Below, piece after piece: positions 9,063 to 16,323 of a DNA stretch of 64,000 nucleotides (positions within the stretch are counted from its first letter, which is position 1; each line of letters opens with the position of its first letter). Below the pieces are notes generated by a model. That model made no database searches, was not told the DNA's origin, and worked only from the letters and a program-made list of their open reading frames with translations. The stretch comes from UBA8958 sp964571695 (GTDB taxonomy: Bacteria > Desulfobacterota > Syntrophia > Syntrophales > UBA8958), in assembly GCA_964571695.1 (NCBI GenBank), contig CAZNDG010000006.1:43050-107049 (forward strand). Direction: 5' to 3'. The position numbers were made by a program, and so were the translations under genes.

Positions 9063-9417
9063 AATCGCCAACTGGGTCGTCCTCGTTGTATTCGTTCTCG
9101 CCGGCGCCTTGATATTCTCCCTGAAATTCACCCTGGGCGTTCTCCTGGGGGGCCTCATCAGCATCGTGAACTATCACTGGCTCTGCCGGGACGTCAAAAA
9201 GGTCTTCGCCCACCTTACAGACCGCGCCAAGTCCCGGATCATGTTCAAATACTACATACGCTTCGGGGTAACGGCCGTGGCGCTGTACTTTATCGTATCC
9301 AGCGGCATCGTCGATGTCGTCGGCCTGTTGATCGGCCTTTCCACGGTCATCGTCAATATCGTCATTACTGCCGTCATGGCTCTTTCAAAAAAAAATTGCG
9401 TTGAGGAGGTCAATTAG
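9022..9417 (+). CDS. atpI: ATP synthase subunit I
   Basis: A 131-residue membrane protein with four predicted helices (about residues 15-33, 35-57, 75-93 and 98-122) and the family segment FTLGVLLGGLISIVNYHWLCRDV. The start is GTG, inside the 3' end of the preceding gene. AtpI proteins are assembly factors for the c-ring. The gene lies three bases before atpB. The c-subunit gene that normally follows atpB is absent here, although the assembly factor is retained. Confidence 0.8.
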   Translation: MNLTGKDPLQQRLEIANWVVLVVFVLAGALIFSLKFTLGVLLGGLISIVNYHWLCRDVKKVFAHLTDRAKSRIMFKYYIRFGVTAVALYFIVSSGIVDVVGLLIGLSTVIVNIVITAVMALSKKNCVEEVN

Positions 9418-9420
9418 AAG

Positions 9421-10080
9421 ATGCACAGTCTGTCTTTCCTGCAATTAATATTACCGGGTGTCCCCACCTACATCACCTATACCTGGTTTGTCATGGCCCT
9501 GCTCGCCCTCTTTTCTTTTCTGGCGACCCGGCGTCTTTCCCTGACCCCGGGCGGGTTCCAGAACACCATGGAGGTCTTCATCAAAGCCATCGACAATCTC
9601 CTCATCGACACCATGGGCACCCATGGAAAAAGATTCTTTCCCCTGATCGCCACCCTGGGATTCTTCATCCTCACTTCCAACCTGATCGGGCTGATTCCCG
9701 GACTGGAATCCCCCACGGCCAACCTGAATACGACCGTGGCCATGGCCCTGGTGGTCTTCTTCCTCACCCACATCGTCGGCGTGCAGATTCAGGGCATGAA
9801 ATATTTCAAGCAGTTCCTGGGACCGGTATGGTGGCTCACACCCCTGATGCTGCCCATTGAACTGGTCAGCCACATCTCCCGTCCGGTTTCGCTGTCCATG
9901 CGTCTCTTCGGAAACATCGAAGGCGGCCACATCGTCCTTTTCGTCCTCTTCATCCTCGTGCCGCTGCTGGTACCCCTGCCCATCCTCGTCCTGAAGCTCC
10001 TGATCTCCTTCATCCAGACCCTGGTCTTCATGCTCCTGTCCATGATGTACATCGCCGGAGCCATGGAAGAGCATCACTGA
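9421..10080 (+). CDS. atpB: ATP synthase Fo a subunit
   Basis: A 219-residue integral membrane protein forming the stator half-channels next to the c-ring. The helix SRPVSLSMRLFGNIEGGHIVL (about residues 147-167) includes the essential arginine, and LIGLIPG and FIQTLVFMLLSMMYIAGA match the family. A GAGGAGG ribosome-binding site precedes the ATG. A strong terminator follows, with no atpE, atpF or F1 genes, so the Fo sector is dispersed: c subunits are encoded at 3.05 and 31.7 kb. Confidence 0.95.
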   Translation: MHSLSFLQLILPGVPTYITYTWFVMALLALFSFLATRRLSLTPGGFQNTMEVFIKAIDNLLIDTMGTHGKRFFPLIATLGFFILTSNLIGLIPGLESPTANLNTTVAMALVVFFLTHIVGVQIQGMKYFKQFLGPVWWLTPLMLPIELVSHISRPVSLSMRLFGNIEGGHIVLFVLFILVPLLVPLPILVLKLLISFIQTLVFMLLSMMYIAGAMEEHH

Positions 10081-10140
10081 TAAATTACGTATGCGGGCGC
10101 CGTCCGAAAGGGGGCGCCGAACCTTATCTTGAAATGACGG

Positions 10141-10172
10141 CGGGGTCCCTCAACGGGGGGACCCCGTTTTTT
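10141..10172 (+). terminator. Intrinsic terminator after atpB
   Basis: Arms CGGGGTCC (10141-10148) and GGACCCCG (10159-10166) with a 10-base loop are followed by six T residues. It closes the atpZ-atpI-atpB transcript and confirms that no c-subunit gene is co-transcribed downstream. Confidence 0.85.
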
Positions 10173-10290
10173 GTCCCATCACCCCACTGTATCCTGGATT
10201 AGCTCATCCAGCGCCAGGGTTTTCCAGGCCGCCCGCCGGAGCCGGTCGGGTGCGTCCCACAGGCAGGTTGTCCGACGTATCTACCACCTC

Positions 10291-10318
10291 TTGACAAGCT
10301 CCATTTGGTGAATATATT
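10291..10318 (+). promoter_or_regulatory. Sigma-70 type promoter for the Hsp20 cluster
   Basis: TTGACA (10291-10296) and TATATT (10313-10318) are separated by 16 bases, about 120 bases upstream of the first Hsp20 gene. The leader is AT-rich and I see no CIRCE (HrcA) palindrome or clear sigma-32 element. The 359-base gap between atpB and the first Hsp20 gene otherwise holds only the terminator described above. Confidence 0.6.
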
Positions 10319-10439
10319 AAGGCCGTAACAAATATAACCCTTTTATAACAAGATGTTAAGCTTGCGTAGACGGAATCGTGCACCCTTTGAAAAACTGATA
10401 AAAATAACATTTCGATAAACGAGGAAAGGAGGAGAGATT

Positions 10440-10883
10440 ATGTTTGGAACAGGAGCATGGAGATTTGGTCGCTTATTGGATCCGTATGCAGAAATGTCCC
10501 GGTTACGGAATGAGATGAACCGGCTTTTCTCCGTTTCAACCCATCCCTTCGTGCAGGTCTATCCGGCGGTTAACATCTGGGTTGGTGAACAGGAAGCGGT
10601 AATTACTGCGGAATTGCCCGGCGTGAATCCCGATAGAATCGATATTTCCGCACTGGGAGATAACATCACCATTTCCGGCGGCCGTGATCAGGAAGCACTG
10701 AAGGAAAATGAAACCTATCATCGCAAGGAAAGAAACGGCAGCCGGTTCTCGAGAACCCTGCAGCTTCCCTTCCGCATTGACGCCGCGGGCATCGAAGCCC
10801 GATATGAAAAGGGGATTCTCAAAGTGACGGCGCCCCGGGCCGAGGAAGACAAGCCCAAGAAAATCGCAATCAAAGCGGCATAA
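10440..10883 (+). CDS. Small heat shock protein, Hsp20 family (1)
   Basis: A 147-residue cytosolic alpha-crystallin-type holdase. The alpha-crystallin domain (about residues 40-135) contains PAVNIWVGEQEAVITAELPGV and the ending YEKGILKVTAP, the family's G-x-L motif; a C-terminal IAIK gives the I-x-I anchor. N-terminal MFGTGAWRFGRLLDPYAEM is typical of bacterial class A proteins. An AAAGGAGG ribosome-binding site precedes the ATG. First of three tandem Hsp20 genes. Confidence 0.92.
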   Translation: MFGTGAWRFGRLLDPYAEMSRLRNEMNRLFSVSTHPFVQVYPAVNIWVGEQEAVITAELPGVNPDRIDISALGDNITISGGRDQEALKENETYHRKERNGSRFSRTLQLPFRIDAAGIEARYEKGILKVTAPRAEEDKPKKIAIKAA

Positions 10884-10901
10884 GGAAAGGAGGTTGGTGA
10901 T

Positions 10902-11309
10902 ATGGAAAAAGAAGCATTGGATCTGCAGAAACAGCAGGCGCAAAATCCACTGGAAACGGAACGGACCAGGAACCGAAAGGTCTATGTGCCAAAGGTCGAT
11001 ATTTATGAAACGAAAGACGCCATGGTGTTGATTGCCGACATGCCAGGTGTAGACAATCAGTCGGTAGATATCACCCTGGAAAAGAATGTCCTGACGATAA
11101 CGGGCAACGTGGAATCCACGTCCTATGAAGGCAAGACACTGGCCTATGCCGAGTACGACACGGGAGACTATCAGCGGGCCTTCACCATTTCCGACGAAGT
11201 GGATCAGGACCGCATCGAGGCCATGGTGGAAAACGGCGTTCTCCGGCTGACGCTCCCCAAGATCGAAAAGGCCAAGATAAGAAAGATCGCCATCAAGGCC
11301 GAAAAGTAA
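10902..11309 (+). CDS. Small heat shock protein, Hsp20 family (2)
   Basis: A 135-residue member whose N-terminal arm is short, charged and glutamine-rich (DLQKQQAQNPLETERTRNRK), unlike its neighbours. The crystallin core spans about residues 30-130 with VPKVDIYETKDAMVLIADMPGV and VENGVLRLTLPK. The C-terminal IAIKAEK retains the I-x-I anchor. It begins 19 bases after the first Hsp20 gene behind a GGAAAGGAGG site, so co-transcription is likely. The distinct N-terminus suggests hetero-oligomers with class A partners. Confidence 0.92.
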   Translation: MEKEALDLQKQQAQNPLETERTRNRKVYVPKVDIYETKDAMVLIADMPGVDNQSVDITLEKNVLTITGNVESTSYEGKTLAYAEYDTGDYQRAFTISDEVDQDRIEAMVENGVLRLTLPKIEKAKIRKIAIKAEK

Positions 11310-11380
11310 ACGGTGTCCTGTTACCGTGCCGGTCGCGGTCAACGGCATACCGATAAAATATCAGGAAAGGAGGAACAGCT

Positions 11381-11884
11381 ATGATCGGAAGAAATCTTTT
11401 GCCGTCGCTCTGGAATTCCGCCGCCACCCCGGCCGCGGCGGCCGATGATCATCCCTTCCTCGGCGTCCAGAGAGAGATGAACCGAATCTTCGACGATTTC
11501 TTCAGGGGCATGGAGGTAAGCCCCCGGCCTACCGGAGATCGCTTGAATCGTTTCGTCCCTTCCCTGGACATTCGGGAGAACGACAAGGAATTGACCATAA
11601 AGGCGGAACTGCCCGGAATGGACGAAAAGGATGTGGAGGTGCTCCTGACGGAAAACACACTGACCCTCAAGGGTGAGAAAAAAGAGGAAAAGGAAGACAG
11701 GGGAAGGGATTATTACCACATGGAGCGAACCTACGGGTCATTCCAGCGGGTAATTAACCTGCCGGAAGGGATCGACACGAAGAAGGCGGAGGCCAAATTC
11801 AAGAATGGCGTCCTCTCTATCAACCTGCCCAAAACGGAGACCACCAAGGTCAAAGGTAAAAAAATCCAAATCAAGGCGGCATAA
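11381..11884 (+). CDS. Small heat shock protein, Hsp20 family (3)
   Basis: A 167-residue class A Hsp20 with N-terminal NLLPSLWN and a QREMNRIFDDFFRGM helix (about residues 28-42). The crystallin domain begins near FVPSLDIRENDKELTIKAEL and ends with FKNGVLSINLPKTE; the terminal IQIKAA gives the I-x-I anchor. An AAAGGAGGA ribosome-binding site precedes the ATG. It lies 71 bases after the second gene and completes the cluster before a long hairpin. Confidence 0.93.
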   Translation: MIGRNLLPSLWNSAATPAAAADDHPFLGVQREMNRIFDDFFRGMEVSPRPTGDRLNRFVPSLDIRENDKELTIKAELPGMDEKDVEVLLTENTLTLKGEKKEEKEDRGRDYYHMERTYGSFQRVINLPEGIDTKKAEAKFKNGVLSINLPKTETTKVKGKKIQIKAA

Positions 11885-11896
11885 CCCTCACCACCT

Positions 11897-11930
11897 TTCA
11901 TCCTCCCGGCAATCCCGCCGGGAGGATGAA
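11897..11930 (+). terminator. Long hairpin after the Hsp20 cluster
   Basis: A perfect 14-base inverted repeat (11897-11910 and 11917-11930, arm TTCATCCTCCCGGC) with a six-base loop lies 13 bases after the third Hsp20 stop. No T-run follows, so it may be a 3' stabilising stem or a factor-assisted terminator rather than a classical intrinsic one. Confidence 0.55.
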
Positions 11931-12016
11931 AGATCCGCTTATTCCTCCCAGGCATCTGATTCTCCATAAAACCTCGTAGCGAGCGGTCCATCCTCGGATT
12001 GTCAAGCAATGACAGC

Positions 12017-12094
12017 CTCGTAAAAAACGCGCATCATCCATTCTCCTCCTAAACTCCCCTTTGAAGTGATAGGAATATAATGACTTTTTACGAG
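12017..12094. repeat. Small element with terminal inverted repeats (CTCGTAAAAA)
   Basis: CTCGTAAAAA at 12017-12026 is mirrored by TTTTTACGAG at 12085-12094, giving a 78-base unit. Related end sequences (TAAAAAGTC / GACTTTTTA) flank the element near 14.2 kb, which suggests one family of small non-autonomous intergenic repeats. The rest of the 326-base gap after the Hsp20 genes holds the hairpin above and a promoter below. Confidence 0.45.
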
Positions 12095-12111
12095 TTCATT
12101 AAACAATGGCA

Positions 12112-12140
12112 TTGACAACACCGCGATCTTTTCCTATCTT
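12112..12140 (+). promoter_or_regulatory. Sigma-70 type promoter for the alpha/beta hydrolase
   Basis: TTGACA (12112-12117) and TATCTT (12135-12140) with a 17-base spacer, about 70 bases before the hydrolase ATG. Confidence 0.5.
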
Positions 12141-12210
12141 CCCGTCAGGGAACACAAAGATTTCCCGGTGAGGCGGCCGGCGAGCGGCCCGGGACCCAAA
12201 AAAGGGAATT

Positions 12211-13149
12211 ATGCTCAGAACAATCACAGATTACCAGAACAAGACCGGCAGTTCAGTTTTCCTCCTGATTGTCCTGGTCATGGTGGGAATTCTTTCCCTT
12301 CCCGACGCGGCGGCGGGGCAAAAACCGACCACGGCCCCAGCAACTCCCCGGCTACCCACCCTCGTGATGATTCACGGGATGTTCGTCGGTCCCTGGTGCT
12401 GGGACAACTATCGTGATTACTTCGAACGGCGCGGATACCGAGTCATTACCCCGACTCTCCGGGGCCACGACACACCGCTGCGCGCGCCCCCGCCGCCGGA
12501 GCTGATGCAAACTGGGATCGGCGATTACATCGCCGAGGTGGAAAAGGAGCTCGGGTCAATAAATGAAAAGCCCATCATCATCGGCCATTCCATGGGGGGA
12601 CTGATCGCCCAGCTCCTCGCCGCCAAAGGCCTGGCCCGGGCCGCCATCCTCATCGCCCCGGCGGTCCCCCGGGGGATCAACCCTGTCTCCTGGACGGGGA
12701 TCAAGAGCGCCTGGATGAACCGGCAGCGTCTGGGCCACTGGGGGGAGCCCCTGCGTCCCACCTTTGCCGGCGCCGTTTATTCATCCCTCCACCTACTGCA
12801 CCCGGAAGACCGGGAAAAGGTCTTTGCCCGCTTCACCTATGAATCCCCCCGGGCAGCCGGGCAGATAAGCTTCTGGTTCTTCGACCCGAATAAAAGCACC
12901 GCCGTGGACGCCGCCCGGGTGACCTGCCCGGTCCTTACCATTGCCGGCGGGCTGGATCGCCTTGTCCAGCCGGCGATCGTTCGTAAGATCCACGCCAAAT
13001 ATCAAACCGTTTCCACCCATCGGGAATTCCCCCGCCACTCCCATTTCCTCATCGCCGAGCCGGGGTGGGAGGAACCGGCCCGGGAAATCGAGCTCTGGAT
13101 CCGGGATAAAGCTGGTTACTTCCCCGCTGCCACTTCCCGGAAAAATTGA
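12211..13149 (+). CDS. Alpha/beta hydrolase with N-terminal signal or anchor
   Basis: A 312-residue hydrolase. Residues 13-35 form a hydrophobic signal or anchor segment (SVFLLIVLVMVGILSLP), so it is likely exported or membrane-tethered. The catalytic nucleophile is in GHSMGG (about residues 124-129), an oxyanion-loop HGMF is near residue 55, the acid is probably the Asp in GGLDRLV, and the histidine is in RHSHFLIAEPGWE. The family covers esterases, lipases and haloalkane dehalogenase-like enzymes; the substrate cannot be inferred. It is a lone gene. Confidence 0.85.
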   Translation: MLRTITDYQNKTGSSVFLLIVLVMVGILSLPDAAAGQKPTTAPATPRLPTLVMIHGMFVGPWCWDNYRDYFERRGYRVITPTLRGHDTPLRAPPPPELMQTGIGDYIAEVEKELGSINEKPIIIGHSMGGLIAQLLAAKGLARAAILIAPAVPRGINPVSWTGIKSAWMNRQRLGHWGEPLRPTFAGAVYSSLHLLHPEDREKVFARFTYESPRAAGQISFWFFDPNKSTAVDAARVTCPVLTIAGGLDRLVQPAIVRKIHAKYQTVSTHREFPRHSHFLIAEPGWEEPAREIELWIRDKAGYFPAATSRKN

Positions 13150-13165
13150 AATTTAAGAAGGTTCG

Positions 13166-13387
13166 TCAAGGTCGGTCCTTGAATTTTCCGGCACAGACAA
13201 TGTATCTCCCGCCGTCGCTGCCGGTGGCAAGTTGATAATAGGTGGTCCTGAAGTAGAGACCGCTTTGCCTGGGGCTGGTATAGATGTAGTCTTCCCAGCC
13301 GGTGCCTTTGTTTAGGGCCTTCTTTACGATTTCATCCCGAAAGGCCTTGCCTTTCCGCGTCCGTCTTCCTGGTGCTCCACTGGTCAT
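13166..13387 (-). pseudogene. Remnant of a Cache-domain sensor (C-terminal end of sCache)
   Basis: A 73-residue reading frame whose second half, GTGWEDYIYTSPRQSGLYFR then YYQLATGSDGGRYIVCAGKFK, matches the end of single Cache (sCache_2) extracellular domains. The signal sequence, the first half of the domain, the membrane helix and any output domain are missing. It is most simply a decayed fragment of a chemoreceptor or kinase gene. Because it retains a good frame, a small expressed protein cannot be excluded. Confidence 0.5.
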
Positions 13388-13445
13388 GCGGGTTTTTTAT
13401 GAATTCATTATCAATAGGGGAAGCTTGCCTCATCCTCATATACTT

Positions 13446-14084
13446 TTACGTCAGAAAAAAAAGAAATCCAAGGAAGTGACAAGCGCTGCCGAAAAGGACG
13501 AAGATGTGCCACAGCACATGGTGATACCGCATCTGCTTACGGACATAGAAAACAACGCCGCCGGTGTAGAAGAGACCACCCGCCAGCAACCACCAGAGGA
13601 GGCCCCGGGGAACCATCGTGATCATTGGTTTTGACGCGATCAGGGCCAACCATCCCATCCCCAGATATATCGTTACGGTTATCCATCTATAACGGCCGAG
13701 AAACAGCAACTCATAGACCATGCCGGCCACGGCGACGGCCCAGATAAGGCCGAAAAGCGTCCAACCCCATACTCCGCGCAGGCAGATGAGGATAACAGGC
13801 GTATAAGTCCCGGCAATAAGAAGAAAAATCGAGAGATGGTCGAGGTGGCGGAAAAAGAGCTTGATCTGCTCATCACGAAAACCGTGGTAAAGCGTCGAGG
13901 CCAAGTAGAGGAGGGTAAGAGATCCTCCATACACCGAAAAACTGATGACACGCCATGCGTCGTCCTGCCACAGGGCGGGAAGAACGAGCACGGCGAGCCC
14001 CACTATGGCGAGTACCGCACCAATGCCATGGGTGATGCCGTGTAATAATTCCTCGGTCAGTGTGTATTGTGTTGGCATCTGCAT
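13446..14084 (-). CDS. trhA: Hemolysin III / TrhA family membrane protein (PAQR fold)
   Basis: A 212-residue protein with seven predicted membrane helices. It begins YTLTEELLHGITHGIGAVLA and contains the STLYHGF motif (about residues 62-68), a FRHLDHLSIFLLIAGTYTP segment and a C-terminal HHVLWHIFVLFGSACHF. The conserved Ser, Asp and His residues form the PAQR metal site. Bacterial members influence membrane energetics and lipid composition; the hemolysin label is historical. It is unlinked to its neighbours. Confidence 0.88.
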   Translation of the reverse strand: MQMPTQYTLTEELLHGITHGIGAVLAIVGLAVLVLPALWQDDAWRVISFSVYGGSLTLLYLASTLYHGFRDEQIKLFFRHLDHLSIFLLIAGTYTPVILICLRGVWGWTLFGLIWAVAVAGMVYELLFLGRYRWITVTIYLGMGWLALIASKPMITMVPRGLLWWLLAGGLFYTGGVVFYVRKQMRYHHVLWHIFVLFGSACHFLGFLFFLT

Positions 14085-14154
14085 GTACGTGCCATATCAC
14101 AAAAGCAAGTAGGAGAGCAAAACATCCGTGCAAGCTGAAAGATTTCATCCATAT

Positions 14155-14320
14155 TTGACAACTTTGTAAAAAGTCCGGATGCGGCGTTGCGCTGCATCCT
14201 TCGTCACTGCGGCGTACGGCAAGTACGCCTCATTCCTCATGATTTGCGCGCCTTGCCCGCGGATATTTTTTCAAAGCCGTCGATTATGGCCTATTTTTAG
14301 ACTTTTTAGGTGCTCATCAT
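14155..14320. repeat. Interspersed intergenic repeat with imperfect terminal inverted repeats
   Basis: About 160 bases between ends TGTAAAAAGTC (near 14165) and GACTTTTTAGG (near 14305). The interior holds self-complementary blocks (CGGATGCGGCGTTGCGC, CGGCGTACGGCAAGTACG). The layout resembles intergenic repeats I recall from other deltaproteobacteria. Small open frames through it have no protein-like signature. The gap 14085-14679 contains no gene I can support. Confidence 0.5.
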
Positions 14321-14479
14321 ATTTATCTCGCCCCCGACCGCCACCACACCGCAATTTTTATAAAATATGTGTCGCTGCTTGCCGATGGAAAATCTTCGCC
14401 GGAGCGCCTGCATATGTTAAACTATTGAGACAATGAAGGAACTAACGACATTGCTCGCCGTTTCTGTTTATTTATCCCG

Positions 14480-14520
14480 ACCCGTGTCCGGGGGACGGCA
14501 GGCTTCTCCCGGACACGGGT
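14480..14520. repeat. Strong 13-base inverted repeat, function unknown
   Basis: ACCCGTGTCCGGG (14480-14492) is perfectly mirrored at 14508-14520 with a 15-base loop. No T-run follows on either strand, so it is not a normal intrinsic terminator. It lies about 160 bases beyond the nfnB stop (nfnB runs on the minus strand) and could protect that transcript's 3' end or belong to a repeat. Confidence 0.5.
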
Positions 14521-14679
14521 GGAAAGCCAAGTATGCGTGGAAAAAACAGGGCGAGGTTCTCTGTCGTTGAAAAAGAAGATTAGCGGGCCAACACATCCGA
14601 GCAAAAGGAAACGTGCCATTGCCGGCGGCGGAAATATACTACCTTAGCTCAAAATTGATCTTGCCTTCCCGCGGAGGGA

Positions 14680-16104
14680 TCAGAATTCCGGGTCATCTCC
14701 GGAAAGACGCCGGTGGATGGCCTGGGCGGCCTTGCGCCCTGCCCCCATGGCGAGGATCACCGTGGCGGAACCGGTGACGATATCACCCCCGGCATAGACA
14801 CCGGTACGGCTCGTCTCTCCCGACTCACCCTTGGTGATGATGTAGCCCCGGCGGTTGGTTTCCAGCCCCGGCGTCGTGGCGGGGACGATTGGATTGGCCA
14901 TGGTGCCCACGGCGACCACTACGGTATCAACGGCGATGACAAATTCGGATCCGGAAACGGGAACGGGGCTGCGGCGACCCGAGGCGTCCGGTTCCCCCAG
15001 TTCCATCCGGAGACATTTGACGCCACTCACCCAACCGCCCTCGCCTAGATACTCCACGGGATTGGTCAACAGATGGAACTGCACCCCCTCCTCCTTGGCG
15101 TGATGAACCTCTTCCTTCCGGGCGGGCATCTCCACCTCGCTGCGCCGATAGATGATGTAGGCGTTTTCCGCCCCCAGGCGCAGGGCCGTCCGCACCGAGT
15201 CCATGGCCACGTTGCCCCCGCCGATGACGGCCACGTTCCTACCCCGAACGATGGGCGTGTCGTATTCGGGAAACCGGTAGGCCTTCATTAGATTCGACCG
15301 GGTGAGATATTCGTTGGCGGAATAAACGCCGCTCAAGTTTTCTCCGGGGATGTTCATGAACACCGGCGCCCCAGCGCCGACCGCCACATAGACGGCGTCG
15401 AATCCCGCGGCGAACAGCTCGTCGATGGTCTTCAGGCGGCCGACCACGGCGTTGACGACGATCTTGACCCCCAGCTTGCGCAGGTAGTCCACCTCGGCCT
15501 CCACGATGGCCTTAGGAAGGCGGAATTCAGGAATACCGTACACCAGGACGCCGCCCGCCTTGTGGAGGGCCTCAAAAACCGTGATATCATAACCCAGCTT
15601 GACGAGATCGCCGGCGATGGTGAGCCCCGAGGGACCCGCCCCGACCACCGCCACCTTCTTCCCATTGGGCGGGGCGATCTCCGGAATGGCGACGGCGCCG
15701 CTGTTCCGCTCGTAATCCGCGGCGAACCGCTCCAGGCGCCCGATGGCCACGGGCTCACCCTTCTTCCCGAGGATGCAGGTCTTTTCACACTGGTCCTCCT
15801 GGGGACAGACACGACCACAAACCGCCGGGAGGCTGTTGGTTTTCTTCAGGGTCCGGGCCGCGCCCGGAAAATCGCCTTCCGCAATCTGCCTGATGAACTC
15901 GGGAATCTTTACATCCACGGGGCATCCCTCCACACAGCCCGGCTTCTTGCACTGGATGCAGCGTTTCGCCTCCAGGATCGCCGTCTCCGGTGTATATCCC
16001 CGGGGCACTTCCTCGAAATTTCTTATCCGTTCCTTGGGATCCTGCTCCGGCATGGCCTGGCGGGGGATCTTCTCTTTCCTGGATTTCTCTGTCTTTTCTT
16101 CCAT
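14680..16104 (-). CDS. nfnB: NfnB / GltA-type flavoprotein, large subunit
   Basis: A 474-residue iron-sulfur flavoprotein of the glutamate synthase small-subunit family. An N-terminal double [4Fe-4S] domain (CIQCKKPGCVEGCPVDVKIP, about residues 51-70; CGRVCPQEDQCEKTC, about 95-109) precedes an FAD loop VAVVGAGPSGLTIAGDL and an NADPH loop VAVIGGGNVAMDSV. Next to nfnA, this is the NfnB half of NADH-dependent reduced ferredoxin:NADP+ oxidoreductase, which bifurcates electrons from NADPH to NAD+ and ferredoxin or runs in reverse. A glutamate-synthase role is less likely without a GltB gene. Confidence 0.88.
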   Translation of the reverse strand: MEEKTEKSRKEKIPRQAMPEQDPKERIRNFEEVPRGYTPETAILEAKRCIQCKKPGCVEGCPVDVKIPEFIRQIAEGDFPGAARTLKKTNSLPAVCGRVCPQEDQCEKTCILGKKGEPVAIGRLERFAADYERNSGAVAIPEIAPPNGKKVAVVGAGPSGLTIAGDLVKLGYDITVFEALHKAGGVLVYGIPEFRLPKAIVEAEVDYLRKLGVKIVVNAVVGRLKTIDELFAAGFDAVYVAVGAGAPVFMNIPGENLSGVYSANEYLTRSNLMKAYRFPEYDTPIVRGRNVAVIGGGNVAMDSVRTALRLGAENAYIIYRRSEVEMPARKEEVHHAKEEGVQFHLLTNPVEYLGEGGWVSGVKCLRMELGEPDASGRRSPVPVSGSEFVIAVDTVVVAVGTMANPIVPATTPGLETNRRGYIITKGESGETSRTGVYAGGDIVTGSATVILAMGAGRKAAQAIHRRLSGDDPEF

Positions 16105-16184
16105 TAGTTCCTCATATCGCCGCTGATAATTAGCGTCCCTTCCGGCGTAAGGCCAGGCGGGGGCAGTGAAAAAAGAGGCCGCTT

Positions 16185-16267
16185 GTCATGCCGGGGTTGA
16201 GCCGTCATCCTGAAAGCATTCGCAAACACCCGATTCCCGCCGGTGCGGGAAAGTCGGAAGGCATGAC
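16185..16267. repeat. REP/MITE-like palindromic element between nfnA and nfnB
   Basis: GTCATGCC (16185-16192) is mirrored by GGCATGAC (16260-16267). An inner pair GATTCCCGC / GCGGGAAAGTC forms a second stem. This resembles common bacterial repeats with TCATGCCGG and ATTCCCGC ends. It sits in the 219-base gap that separates two genes normally adjacent or overlapping, so it may be an insertion within the nfn operon. Confidence 0.45.
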
Positions 16268-16323
16268 GCAAAGCAATAATCCAAACGTCACAGGTCCCAA
16301 AGGGGAACATGGCGCCATCATTC

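Noticed and set aside
14179..14436. An 85-codon frame between trhA and nfnB
   Set aside because: It runs through the intergenic repeat, is rich in Arg, Pro and Cys, and lacks a ribosome-binding site.
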